Below are positions 8,334-17,004 of a stretch of 64,000 bases of DNA, piece after piece. The notes beneath the pieces are model-generated. The model did not search any database, had not been told where the DNA came from, and saw nothing but the letters and a program-made list of their open reading frames with translations. The position numbers and the translations under genes are program-made. Position 1 is the first letter of the stretch; the number at the start of each line of letters is the position of its first letter. The DNA lies in assembly GCF_001613245.1 (NCBI RefSeq), contig NZ_BDBZ01000013.1, forward strand, positions 62,001-126,000. The letters run 5' to 3'. This stretch comes from Nocardia speluncae NBRC 108251. GTDB taxonomy: Bacteria > Actinomycetota > Actinomycetes > Mycobacteriales > Mycobacteriaceae.

Positions 8334-9233
8334 ATGCGTGGTCCGAGGGTGGTGGGGCGTTTCCTCATGATCGCGGCGGTGGCTGTGGGCGGGGTTTCGT
8401 GCGGCAGGGAGGATGCCGAAACGCCCGCTCTCCGTGGTAGTGCGGACACGATGAAGATCGCGTACGGGGATCACCCCGACAATTACGGGATCCTGCACGC
8501 CCCGGAGGGGGAAGGGTCGCATCCCGTGGTGGTGATGGTGCACGGGGGTGGATGGCTCGAGGATCATGATCTCGGATACTTCGAACCGTTGGCGGCGTCC
8601 CTGGCCGAATCCGGTGTCGCGGTCTGGAATATCGAGTATCGGCGAGTGGCAGGGGACGGGGGCTGGCCGGCGACCTTGGCCGATGCCGATGATGCCACCG
8701 AATCCGTGGCGACCGTCGTGCAGCAGGCGGCAGGTGGACGGCTCGACCTCGGACGCGTGCATCTGGCCGGGCATTCGGCAGGTGGGCATTTGGCGGCGTG
8801 GATCGCGGGGCGGCATACTCTCGGGCCGGGTGCGCCCGGCGCGCAGCCGCGGGTGCGCCCGCGGAGTGCGACCATCATGGCCGGGGTGTTCGATCTTGCG
8901 CTGGCCGTGCGTAGAGGGCATGACGAATTCGTCGGCGGGTTGCTCGGTGGGGCGCCTTCGGAACAGCCCGCACGGTATGCGGTGGGGTCGCCGATCAAGC
9001 ATCTGCCGGTGGGAATTCCGGTGGTCGCGGTGCACGGGACGGCCGATTCGGTGGTGGATCCGGTGCAGTCGCGGTCATATGTGCGGGCCGCGCAGGAGGC
9101 TGGTGATCCGGCGCGGTTGGCCATGCTGGAAGGGGCTGGGCATGCGGATTTCGGGGATATCGATTCCACCGCCTGGGCCACTGCCCGCGCGATCATTCTC
9201 GAACACGTGACCGGGGCGCACGCGCACCGGTGA
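8334..9233 (+). CDS. Exported alpha/beta hydrolase (carboxylesterase-like)
   Basis: The ~299-residue protein starts with a hydrophobic leader ending GGVSCGRED, a weak lipobox, so it may be a lipoprotein or a simple exported protein. The fold is marked by the oxyanion motif VMVHGGGW, the nucleophile elbow LAGHSAGGHLAAW, an Asp in ADSVVDP and the catalytic His in GAGHADF. This layout fits BD-FAE/kynurenine-formamidase-type esterases. The ATG at 8334 is preferred over the GTG at 8328 because GAGG sits at ribosome-site distance. The gap 8100-8333 before it holds nothing I recognise. Confidence 0.8.
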   Translation: MRGPRVVGRFLMIAAVAVGGVSCGREDAETPALRGSADTMKIAYGDHPDNYGILHAPEGEGSHPVVVMVHGGGWLEDHDLGYFEPLAASLAESGVAVWNIEYRRVAGDGGWPATLADADDATESVATVVQQAAGGRLDLGRVHLAGHSAGGHLAAWIAGRHTLGPGAPGAQPRVRPRSATIMAGVFDLALAVRRGHDEFVGGLLGGAPSEQPARYAVGSPIKHLPVGIPVVAVHGTADSVVDPVQSRSYVRAAQEAGDPARLAMLEGAGHADFGDIDSTAWATARAIILEHVTGAHAHR

Positions 9234-9308
9234 GTGCGTAGCGGCGGTCGGATCGACAGGCATTTGCCTGCCGGTGTGGGTGCGTGACCTTGTGTAGCAT
9301 CGTCACCC

Positions 9309-9476
9309 ATGACGGTCGCGGAGTTGGCCCAACCCGGTCGCTTGCACCGCCGCCGCTTCGTCTCCCGCTATGAGTTCGCGGCGATGACGAGGACTCCCTC
9401 GGATATCGACCTTGCGGCGTTCCGGGCAGACCAGGACGCCACTGTTGAAGCTTGCGCGGACGATCCCTACTGCTGA
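9309..9476 (+). pseudogene. Possible truncated Phd/YefM-type antitoxin remnant (55 codons)
   Basis: The short frame reads VAELAQPGRLHRRRFVSRYEF then DIDLAAFRADQDATVEACADDPYC. This resembles the tail of Phd-type antitoxins, where a PVAEL strand is followed by basic residues and an acidic toxin-binding helix. The DNA-binding N-terminal half is absent, the frame is closed upstream by a TGA at 9285, and no PIN or RelE toxin follows. It could also be an unrelated small gene. No ribosome site is evident. The rest of 9234-9607 shows nothing recognisable. Confidence 0.35.
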
Positions 9477-9607
9477 ACTGTCGTACCTGTGACCCGGCCC
9501 GGAGTCCCTGATGGGAGCTGAGGCCTTCTGACCACGGGGGGACAGATGATTTTCGCTGCGCGGAGCGGTCGTAACCACCGACGGGCCGACGCGAAAGGAC
9601 GCAGCGA

Positions 9608-10249
9608 ATGAAACTGACGGTGCACGAATTCCTCACCTTGGACGGTGTGATGCAGGGGCCGGGGGCTCCCGGCGAGGACACCAGTGGCGGGTTCGAGCGC
9701 GGTGGGTGGCAGGTGCCGTACACCGAGGACGAGGATTTCGGGCGGATCGTCGGTGGATGGTTCGAGCAGGTGGCGGAGTTCCTGCTCGGGCGCAGTACCT
9801 ACGACATGATGTACGCGTACTGGTCGCAGGTCACCGACCCCGGCGATATCGTGGCGGCGAAGCTGAACGGGTTGCCGAAACATATCGTTTCGGCCACGCT
9901 CGCGGACGCGGAGTGGCAGAACTCGGTCGTGATCGGCGGAGACGTTGTCGGGCGGGTGCAGGAGTTGAAGAAACGCCCGGGTGGGGAATTGCAGGTGCAC
10001 GGGAGCTGGCAGTTGGTACGCACCCTGCACGAGGCGGGGTTGATCGACGAGTATCGGCTGATGGTGTTCCCGGTGGTGGTCGGGCCGGGAAAGCGGTTGT
10101 TCGATGCGCATTCGCCGGCATCGGGCTTCACACTGGTCGACAGTGCGGTGACGGGGTCGGGGGCGGTGTATCAGGTGCTGCGACCTACCGTGTTCCGGGC
10201 GGGCCGGTACCTGGTCGAGGGGGGTCGTGAGGTGTCGGAGGTCGGGTGA
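9608..10249 (+). CDS. Dihydrofolate-reductase-like (RibD C-terminal) protein
   Basis: The 213-residue protein begins MKLTVHEFLTLDGVMQGPG, the characteristic opening of the RibD_C/DHFR-like family common in actinobacteria. It continues with LLGRSTYDMMYAYW, a KHIVSATL strand and the C-terminal GLIDEYRLMVFPVVVGPGKRLF block. These proteins are predicted NADPH-dependent reductases of pteridine-like compounds; most have no proven substrate. The start is supported by AAAGGA about 10 nt upstream. It is a single gene, followed by a small GC-rich hairpin around 10378-10398. Confidence 0.88.
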   Translation: MKLTVHEFLTLDGVMQGPGAPGEDTSGGFERGGWQVPYTEDEDFGRIVGGWFEQVAEFLLGRSTYDMMYAYWSQVTDPGDIVAAKLNGLPKHIVSATLADAEWQNSVVIGGDVVGRVQELKKRPGGELQVHGSWQLVRTLHEAGLIDEYRLMVFPVVVGPGKRLFDAHSPASGFTLVDSAVTGSGAVYQVLRPTVFRAGRYLVEGGREVSEVG

Positions 10250-10446
10250 GTCCCGGCTCCGGCCGTTGTTCCCGTGGGTCGCCCGGCGATACTCCGCGAC
10301 TGCCGGATGGCCGAGCCGCGCATTTTCCGGTGCCGGTGTTCGCGCGGGGTTAGGATCAGTGGCCGTATCACCTGTGCGGCGCCGGTTGGCTCGGCGCCCA
10401 GCTGCTCGAGTTCGTGTGAATCCGATCGAGACCGGACAGGGAAACC

Positions 10447-11250
10447 ATGACCACATTCCGCACTGTGCGTATTGCGTTGTTCGCTGTGATCGTCGCCTTG
10501 GCCGCGGCGCTGGGGGGTGCGATTCCCGCGGCCGCTCAGTCGTTACCGACGGTGGTGCTGGTGCACGGTGCTTTCGCCGACCCCACCAGCTGGGATGGTG
10601 TTGCCGAGCGGCTGCGCGGGCAGGGGTACCAGGTGCTGGCACCGGACAACCCGCTGCGAGGGCCGGCACATGATGCCGCAGCCATTCAGTCGGTGCTCGA
10701 TACGGTGGAGGGGCCGATAGTGTTGGCCGGGCATTCGTACGGGGGATTCGTGATCAGTAACGTGCACGATCCCGATGTGGTGTCGGTGGTGTATGTCGCA
10801 GCGTTCGCGCCGACGCAGGGCGAGTTCGCGCAGCTGGCGCTGGACCCGATCCGGTTCCCGGGCAGTCAGCTGCTGCCGCCGGCGTTGCAGGTGAAAGTCG
10901 TCGACGATCCGGCGGGGCTCGCGGGACGCAACCTCGACGCGTACGTCGCGCCGGACCGGTTCCATGAGGTATTCGCCCAGGATGTCGACGACGCCACCGC
11001 TGCCCAGATGATCGCCCACCAGCAGTCGATCGCTGTTGCCGCGAACCTGGAACCGTCCGGCCCACCGTCGTGGGTGGGCGTCCCGAGCTGGTATCTGGTG
11101 TCGGCTCAGGACCGGGTCATCCCGCCGTCGTCGCAGCGGTTCATGGCGGGCCGGATGGGTGCGCAGGTGAGCGAACTCGATGCTTCGCACGCCTCGCTGG
11201 TCTCCCGACCGGACGAGGTCGCTGCGGCGATCACCACCGCGGCCGGGTGA
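10447..11250 (+). CDS. Secreted alpha/beta hydrolase
   Basis: The 267-residue protein has a clear signal peptide (basic TVRIALFAV, hydrophobic core, cleavage near AAAQS at about 29-31). A salicylate-esterase/EstC-like hydrolase domain follows, with the oxyanion His in VLVHGAFADPTSW, the nucleophile motif LAGHSYGGFVIS, an Asp in SAQDRVIPP and the catalytic His in DASHASLVS. It should act outside the membrane on a small ester; the substrate is unknown. It appears monocistronic and is closed by a hairpin at 11260-11281. Confidence 0.85.
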   Translation: MTTFRTVRIALFAVIVALAAALGGAIPAAAQSLPTVVLVHGAFADPTSWDGVAERLRGQGYQVLAPDNPLRGPAHDAAAIQSVLDTVEGPIVLAGHSYGGFVISNVHDPDVVSVVYVAAFAPTQGEFAQLALDPIRFPGSQLLPPALQVKVVDDPAGLAGRNLDAYVAPDRFHEVFAQDVDDATAAQMIAHQQSIAVAANLEPSGPPSWVGVPSWYLVSAQDRVIPPSSQRFMAGRMGAQVSELDASHASLVSRPDEVAAAITTAAG

Positions 11251-11259
11251 ACGAGGCGC

Positions 11260-11281
11260 GCCGGGGCGTGCGCACCCCGGC
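11260..11281. terminator. Hairpin terminator between convergent genes
   Basis: GCCGGGG (11260-11266) pairs with CCCCGGC (11275-11281) around an 8-nt loop that can add a short inner stem. It lies 10 bp after the hydrolase stop codon and faces the convergent FAD oxidoreductase gene. Confidence 0.5.
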
Positions 11282-11367
11282 CGGAACTCGGCGCCGCTGA
11301 TCGCGGCTCTTCGTGCCGTTGATATAGCGCGGTTAACTCTGTGCCCGGACCGGGATTGTGGGCGAGT

Positions 11368-12513
11368 TCAGAGCAGATCGTCGAGAACCGTCGGGGCGAG
11401 GCCGAGGGCGGTTGTCATACCGATGCCCGAGGTCACCGAGACGACCCGGACGCTGGGTGCGGGGGTGGCGACGAGGAAATCGGCTGTGGGGGAGTCGGCG
11501 TAGATTCCGCGCCAGCGCCGGCGGACGGTGAGTTGGTCGACGCCGAACAGGCGGGCGCCTTCGCGGAGTACCAGGTCGGTGACCGACTCCTCGTCGAAGG
11601 GGAGATGGGTGCGGCTGTAGTGATGGGTGTCGCCGAGGGCGATGGCGCCGTCGGGGCGCTGGGTGAACATCAGGTTCATCACCACATCGAGGGTTTCCGG
11701 GGCGCGTGCGGTGATTTCGCGGCGGACCTCGGTGGCCGAAGCGGTGGCGGCGAGGCCGCCGTAGCGGAGCATCGAGTAGCCGGTGAGGACGGCGGGGGCG
11801 ATGCGGATATCGCCGGGCGGGTCGACTTCCAGCATGTGCAGTTTGCAGCGGCGGACTTCGAATTCCTCGGCGAGCGCCGGGAACAGGCGGTCGACATCGT
11901 GGCCGGAGGCGTGCACGATCGCCGTCGCCGGTAGGTCGCCGCGGGCAGTGTGGACGATACCCGGCGAGATGGCGCCCGCGTGGGTGTGCCAGTAGAAATC
12001 GACACCGTTGTCGGCGAGCCAGTTCGCGAGCGCGGGTACCGCGGCCCGAGGGTCGACCCGCAGGTCCAGCGGTAGGTGCGCGCCGCCGACGATATTGCGG
12101 GCGGCGGGGAACAGTTTCTCGACGCCGGCGCGGTCGAGCAGGCGTACCTGTTCATGGCCGCGTTCGGCGGCGAATTCCTCGAGGACACCCATCTCGGCGG
12201 CGCTGCGGGCGACGACCAATGTGCCGGCGCGGACGATATCGAAACCCGCCTTTTCGGAGAGCCGCAGCCATTTTTCGCGCGCCGCCATGGCGTAGTCGAG
12301 GACGGTCCCGGTCTGCGGGGTGGCGCAGAGATGGCCGAAGTTGCGGATCGACGCGCCCACCGCGCGGGCATCGCGTTCGACGACCGCGACCCGTAGCCCG
12401 CGCTCGACCGCATCGACGGCATGGGCGAGACCGACGATGCCGGCGCCGACGACGGCGAGGTCGACCGGCCGGGTCGGCAGGGCGGGGGATACGGGTGGCG
12501 GAGCGGCTGTCAT
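11368..12513 (-). CDS. DAO-type FAD-dependent oxidoreductase (TIGR03364-like)
   Basis: The ~381-residue protein has the FAD-binding Rossmann motif VVGAGIVGLAHAVDA near the N-terminus, then ASIRNFGHL, a family mark of the TIGR03364 branch of D-amino-acid-oxidase-fold enzymes. The C-terminal block SVTSGIGMTTALGLAP closes the FAD site. This branch often occurs beside phosphonate-use genes, suggesting an aminophosphonate or amine substrate, but no other phosphonate gene is present here. I chose the ATG at 12513; an upstream TTG at 12549 is possible. A UTRA-type GntR gene lies divergently with a dyad between, so the pair is probably a regulator and its target. Confidence 0.8.
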   Translation of the reverse strand: MTAAPPPVSPALPTRPVDLAVVGAGIVGLAHAVDAVERGLRVAVVERDARAVGASIRNFGHLCATPQTGTVLDYAMAAREKWLRLSEKAGFDIVRAGTLVVARSAAEMGVLEEFAAERGHEQVRLLDRAGVEKLFPAARNIVGGAHLPLDLRVDPRAAVPALANWLADNGVDFYWHTHAGAISPGIVHTARGDLPATAIVHASGHDVDRLFPALAEEFEVRRCKLHMLEVDPPGDIRIAPAVLTGYSMLRYGGLAATASATEVRREITARAPETLDVVMNLMFTQRPDGAIALGDTHHYSRTHLPFDEESVTDLVLREGARLFGVDQLTVRRRWRGIYADSPTADFLVATPAPSVRVVSVTSGIGMTTALGLAPTVLDDLL

Positions 12514-12560
12514 GCCGGGAATGTTCGCAAGGTTGCCGTCGCCACTCAAGCCTTTCGAGC

Positions 12561-12578
12561 AACTTGTCTATATAAGTT
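12561..12578. promoter_or_regulatory. Probable GntR/HutC operator
   Basis: AACTTGTCTATATAAGTT has AACTT/AAGTT arms around an 8-bp core containing TTGTCTA, similar to the TTGTCTAGACAA-like sites of HutC-subfamily regulators of phosphonate genes. It sits in the 165-bp divergent gap. Confidence 0.5.
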
Positions 12579-12677
12579 CACCGATAGTTTCACCAGGCTG
12601 ATGCGTTGCATGGCCAGAAACTGCGCGGTCGTCGTAAGCTTATTCGGTCAAGTTCATCCGCAATCCGAAAGGACGAT

Positions 12678-13436
12678 GTGGCCACACCCTTGCACGCCCG
12701 GGTTTCCGCGGAACTACGCGAGCGAATCCACCGCGGTGCCCTCCCGCCCGGCGCGTCGCTGCCATCGGAGGCGCGGTTGTGCGCGGAGTTCGGTGCGTCC
12801 CGGGGGACCGTGCGCACCGCCTTGGCGACCCTCCGGCAGGAAGGGCTGATCGCCGGTGGCCAGGGCCGGCCGCCCGTGGTACGTGATACCGCGCTCGGGC
12901 AGCCGTTCGAAAGTCTGCTCTCCTTCACTGCCTGGGCGGAGCGGATCGGTAGAACGCCGGGGCAGCGCACCGTGGAGGTCGCGCGGCGCGGAGCGGGTGC
13001 GGTCGCCGCCGCCGCGCTCGGGATCGGTGCAGGAACGCTGGTTGTCGAAGTCCTGCGGGTCCGTTCGCTCGACGGCGAACCGGTCATGCTGGAACGCGCC
13101 ACCTTCGTGGAACCGGTGGGCCGGCTGCTTTTCGATTTCGACCCCGACGCTTCATCGATTTATGCCCACCTCGCCCGGCAGGGCGTCGACCTGCACTCGG
13201 CGCGGCATACCATCGACGCGCTGACCGCCGACCCGCACGACGCGACCCTGCTGGACATCGCCCCGGGAGCTCCGCTGCTACGGGAACGGCGTCGCACCTC
13301 GACGGCGGCTGGGGAACCTGTCGAATACGGCGACGACCGCTACCGGCCGGACAAGGTCACCTTCACCATCGACAACGCCCACCCTGCCGCCTCGGGTATC
13401 GCCCACGATCTGCGGGTCCGCAAACTGGCGCAGTGA
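12678..13436 (+). CDS. GntR-family (HutC/UTRA) transcriptional regulator
   Basis: The 252-residue protein has a winged helix (PLHARVSAELRERIHRGALP, then LPSEARLCAEFGASRGTVRTAL, about 4-50) and a C-terminal UTRA ligand domain (FESLLSFTAWAERIGRTPGQ onward, with the family-like tail YGDDRYRPDKVTFTI). The GTG at 12678 follows AAAGGA. UTRA regulators sense small metabolites such as sugars, histidine derivatives or phosphonates. It is divergent from the FAD oxidoreductase and probably controls it through the dyad at 12561-12578. Confidence 0.9.
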   Translation: MATPLHARVSAELRERIHRGALPPGASLPSEARLCAEFGASRGTVRTALATLRQEGLIAGGQGRPPVVRDTALGQPFESLLSFTAWAERIGRTPGQRTVEVARRGAGAVAAAALGIGAGTLVVEVLRVRSLDGEPVMLERATFVEPVGRLLFDFDPDASSIYAHLARQGVDLHSARHTIDALTADPHDATLLDIAPGAPLLRERRRTSTAAGEPVEYGDDRYRPDKVTFTIDNAHPAASGIAHDLRVRKLAQ

Positions 13437-13664
13437 TTCGAATCCTCGCGGCGGTCACGTCGGCACGCCGACCTGCCCGAGGGGTGCCGGGCGGGACTGT
13501 GGGCGGCTGTCCTGGGTGCCGGCGCGGCCGTGGAACGCGCTGTGGTTCTTACGGTTCGGTGCGCGGGAATATCGGGAGGCGGCAGAAAGCCCGGCAGCGT
13601 TTGTGCGGTCCGGGCCGTCGACGCACACTATCCCTCGGTAGACCGAAACGCCCAGGGAGGCAAC

Positions 13665-14864
13665 ATGTCCGAGCCACTGATTCAACTTCCGACGCCAGGT
13701 GAGTCCATTCTCGAAACCCATGAGCGAATCCTGCGCGCGGGGGAGATCGTGCCGATCGAACTGCCCGGCGGCGTGCCCGCGTGTATCGCGGTGAGTCATC
13801 GCGCGGTGAGCGAAGTGCTCGACGACAAGGTCTTCGGGAAACACCCCTCGCTCTGTCCGGCGCTGCGCGACGGCACCATTCCCGCGGACTGGCCGCTGCG
13901 GGCGCTCACCGACGCCGAACATATGCTCAACCAGGACGGTGCCGAGCATCGCCGGCTGCGGCAGACGATCAACAAGGCATTCACCCCGGCGCGGGTCGCG
14001 GCCCTGGAACCGCGGATTCAGCAGATCGCCGACGAACTGATCGACAACTTCCCGGCCGGGGACGAAATCGACTTGATCGCGAACTACACCACCCCGCTGC
14101 CGGTCCGGGTGATCTGCGAACTTTTCGGAGTGCCCGCCGATGAACAACCGAAACTGAAAAACTGGACGCTGACCATCGTCTCGGTGACCAGCACGGGCGA
14201 AGAAGCGCAGGCGGCCATGGCCGCGATGGGCGGGTACTTCGCGGAGTTGTTGCAGCGTAAACGGGCCGAACCGGGCGACGACCTCACCTCCGCCCTGCTG
14301 GCGGCCAACGAGGAAAACGAGCTCACCGATGAGGAACTCATCAGCATGTTGTGGCTGGTGATCGTCGCCGGGCACGAAACCACGGTGCATCTGCTCGGCA
14401 ACGCGGTGGTGGCCCTGCGGGAATACCCGGAACAGCTTGCCCGCGCGCAGGCGGAGAACCGCTGGGCCGATGTGGTGGAGGAGGCGCTGCGCTGCCGGTC
14501 CTCGGTGGTCGGCACGCTCACGCGGTATCCGCGCACCGATGTCACCGTCGCCGGTGTGCATATCGCGGCGGGCACCCCGACGCTGTGGCACGGCGGCGTC
14601 GGCCGCGACCCGCTGCGCTACCCGGATGCCGACGTATTCGATATCGACCACGAACACAAAGACCAGCTGGCTTTCGGCCGCGGACCGCATTTCTGCTTGG
14701 GCGCACCCTTGGCCCGCATGGAAAGCCGGATCGCGCTGGCCACCCTGTTCGCCCGGTACCCCGAACTGGACTTGGCGGTGGACCCGAAAGATATCGAGTA
14801 CACGGTGCAGATCAGTACCGTCGGCCCGGTGGCGTTGCCGGTGCGGCCGGGACCCGCGGCCTGA
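13665..14864 (+). CDS. Cytochrome P450 (family not assigned)
   Basis: The 399-residue P450 has every catalytic mark: AGHETT (235-240), ExxR as EALR, and the heme loop FGRGPHFCLGAPLARME with Cys344. It resembles soluble class I actinobacterial P450s of the CYP105/CYP107 type that need a separate ferredoxin, and none is encoded beside it. The ATG at 13665 follows GGGAGG, which rules out the longer upstream frame. The 228-bp gap after the GntR gene gives room for its own promoter. It converges with an AraC-type gene. The substrate is unknown. Confidence 0.9.
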   Translation: MSEPLIQLPTPGESILETHERILRAGEIVPIELPGGVPACIAVSHRAVSEVLDDKVFGKHPSLCPALRDGTIPADWPLRALTDAEHMLNQDGAEHRRLRQTINKAFTPARVAALEPRIQQIADELIDNFPAGDEIDLIANYTTPLPVRVICELFGVPADEQPKLKNWTLTIVSVTSTGEEAQAAMAAMGGYFAELLQRKRAEPGDDLTSALLAANEENELTDEELISMLWLVIVAGHETTVHLLGNAVVALREYPEQLARAQAENRWADVVEEALRCRSSVVGTLTRYPRTDVTVAGVHIAAGTPTLWHGGVGRDPLRYPDADVFDIDHEHKDQLAFGRGPHFCLGAPLARMESRIALATLFARYPELDLAVDPKDIEYTVQISTVGPVALPVRPGPAA

Positions 14865-14880
14865 GGCAGGCCGCGGTGCT

Positions 14881-15819
14881 TCACGCCCGCCGGGCGGTGA
14901 TCTCGCCGCGGCGGCTCCGCCGGAACTCCCGCGGCGTCTGACCGAAGCGTTCCTTGAACGCGGCGGAGAACCAAGCGGGCGTGAAACCGCATCGGGTCGC
15001 GAGTTCGGCGATGGTCATGGTGGCGCGCGGGTCGTCCAGGATTTCCCGGGCGGCCCGCAGCGCTTCCTCCCGGCGCAGATCGCGGAAGGTGGTGCCGGAT
15101 TCGTGTAACACCACCCGCACCTGACGTTCCGACCAGCCGAGCGCGTGCGCGACGGCCGGCAGCCGCACATCACCCCGGCCGATATTCGCGCGCAGGTATC
15201 GCCGGATGCTTTCCGCGATCTCCGCGCGGTGAGCGCGCTGCGGTTCGGTGTCCCCGGCCGCCAGCATGCACAGCAGCTCGGTGATCCGATCGCAGACCGC
15301 GGCGAACTCGCGTGCCGACAGACGCGCCTGCTCGGCGTGGGTGCTGCGGATCATGGTGTCGGCGACCCGGCCGAGCCCGTGGGTCAGGTCGAGGACGAGG
15401 TTCATATGAATGCGCGGGCGCAGGTAATGGTCGAATTCGGTGCGCGGGACCTGGAATGCGTAGGCCGCGGAATCCGGAATATCGAGGTGGCAGGGGATCT
15501 CGAATCCGGCCATCGTCGCGTGACCCGGTGTGACATGGGAGATTTCGTCGCGGAACCGGATTCCGAACGAGCCACGGTCGGGGATCACCACCCAGTAGAA
15601 ATCGTCGCTGGGCTCTCGCCGGATATGGCCGGCGGTCCGGTGGCAGCGGCGCCGGCCGCGCTGATCCCAGCGCATCAGCGCGTAAGTCGCCGATTCCTGG
15701 GCGGTGAGCCCGGCCCGCCATTCGGGTTCGTCGCCGAATTCGTGTGCCATCGGCACGAATCCGTCGGCCAGCCCGGCGAACGATTCGCGACCGAATGCGG
15801 TCACGCTGCTCCAGCGCAC
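14881..15819 (-). CDS. AraC-family transcriptional regulator
   Basis: The 312-residue protein has an N-terminal AraC-binding-like (cupin type, 'AraC_binding_2') domain and a C-terminal double HTH: VRLPAVAHALGWSERQVRVVL, then MTIAELATRCGFTPAWFSAAFKERFGQTPREFR. It starts with GTG at 15819 behind AGGAGG. Such proteins activate catabolic genes in response to small acids or aromatics. Its end lies 16 bp from the convergent P450 gene, so the P450 is a possible but unproven target. Confidence 0.88.
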   Translation of the reverse strand: MRWSSVTAFGRESFAGLADGFVPMAHEFGDEPEWRAGLTAQESATYALMRWDQRGRRRCHRTAGHIRREPSDDFYWVVIPDRGSFGIRFRDEISHVTPGHATMAGFEIPCHLDIPDSAAYAFQVPRTEFDHYLRPRIHMNLVLDLTHGLGRVADTMIRSTHAEQARLSAREFAAVCDRITELLCMLAAGDTEPQRAHRAEIAESIRRYLRANIGRGDVRLPAVAHALGWSERQVRVVLHESGTTFRDLRREEALRAAREILDDPRATMTIAELATRCGFTPAWFSAAFKERFGQTPREFRRSRRGEITARRA

Positions 15820-15931
15820 GAGCGGTCCTCCTGTCTATGAGGATCGGCCGTTGTCCACCATCCGCCGATACGATCAGCGCAATCACCCTACTGGGCGTGG
15901 TGGATTCGGGCTTCCCGTGACCGGGACCCGT

Positions 15932-16864
15932 TCACGACAGTGCCGTGACCACCTCGCGGTATCGGGCGGCATCATCCGGGCGCTCGTCCTCCAGTGACCA
16001 GGCGATCTCTTCCATGGCGCGCAGCCAGGCCCAGGCGCGGGCCCGTTCCCGATCGACCTCGAGCCCGTCGGCGGTGGCCGCGAGTACCCGGTCCGCGTGG
16101 GTGGGGCCGGGTTCTGTTTCGATCTGCTTCAGAATGAGGAATCCTGCGTCGAAGGCAGCCTCGCCCAGGAATGCCTTCGGGTCGATCAGCAGCCACGGCT
16201 CCCGTTCGGCGGCCACGATATTGCCGAGGTGGGTATCACGGTTGACGATCAGCAGCGGCCCGTCCGGTTCTGTCAGCCACGCGTGGAGGTCCCGGGCGCG
16301 GGCGGTTACCGCCTCCGGAAGGTATCGGGTCATTTCGGGTGTGAAAAGTTCCTGCTCCCAATGGGAAACGATATCGGCCACGAGTGGGAGCGCGGGATAT
16401 CCGGCCGGAATATCGGTGGGCGGCCGGCGCAGCCGCCGATACAGGGCGCAGGCGGTCTGGATCTTGCCCGCGTTCTCCGCCTTGCCTTCGAGGGGAATCC
16501 GCGGCTGTGCGATCAGCGGCGTTCCGGGGCGTGCCCATTCGAGCAGCATGGCGCCGGTACCGGGATCGAAATCGTAGAGGCGCGCCGCGCCGTCACCCTG
16601 GTAGCAGTACATTCCGGCGGCCTCACCGGCGTTCTCCTCGTCGGGCACTGTGATCTTCAGTACCGCCACCGAATCGTCGCCGCGCCGCACCGGAGCCACG
16701 AAGGAATGCGTGCCGCCGCTGAACGGGCGCCCGATCAGCTCGAGGTCCCATTCCCGGCACCGCCGGGCCACTACGGCGGGCAGGTCCGCGAGCCAGCGGT
16801 CGCCTCGTTCCTCGAAATTGGTGCGGATAGTGTCCACCACATCGGGCGGGAGATCGAGCGTCAT
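15932..16864 (-). CDS. Aminoglycoside/hydroxyurea phosphotransferase family (streptomycin 6-kinase-like)
   Basis: The 310-residue protein resembles the APH(6)/Hur kinase family. It has an N-terminal block RPFSGGTHSFVAPVRR with a nearby ATP-binding Lys (AVLKITVPDEE), the catalytic loop VNRDTHLGNIVAAE, and the metal-binding loop LLIDPKAFLGEAAFD. The usual HGDxHxGN is changed to NRDTHLGN: the catalytic Asp is kept but the preceding HG is NR. The ATG at 16864 begins at MTLDLPPDVVDTI, the expected first helix; the longer upstream frame is compositional. Whether it inactivates streptomycin or phosphorylates a native metabolite cannot be told. It is divergent from an esterase gene. Confidence 0.85.
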   Translation of the reverse strand: MTLDLPPDVVDTIRTNFEERGDRWLADLPAVVARRCREWDLELIGRPFSGGTHSFVAPVRRGDDSVAVLKITVPDEENAGEAAGMYCYQGDGAARLYDFDPGTGAMLLEWARPGTPLIAQPRIPLEGKAENAGKIQTACALYRRLRRPPTDIPAGYPALPLVADIVSHWEQELFTPEMTRYLPEAVTARARDLHAWLTEPDGPLLIVNRDTHLGNIVAAEREPWLLIDPKAFLGEAAFDAGFLILKQIETEPGPTHADRVLAATADGLEVDRERARAWAWLRAMEEIAWSLEDERPDDAARYREVVTALS

Positions 16865-17004
16865 CGGTTCAGCTTGCGGTGCGGCGCCGTTTTCGACAAC
16901 CGGATTTACGGGTCTCGAACCGCGCCGGAAGGTTCCGAGACTCCCGTAAGATGCGGTGGCCGGGTGATCCGGGCCCGGCTCGACAGCGAGAGGACGGCTC
17001 GTCG

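Noticed and set aside
13455..14690. Minus-strand open frame of 411 codons over the second P450 gene
   Set aside because: No domain is recognisable and it is antisense to a P450 with complete motifs.
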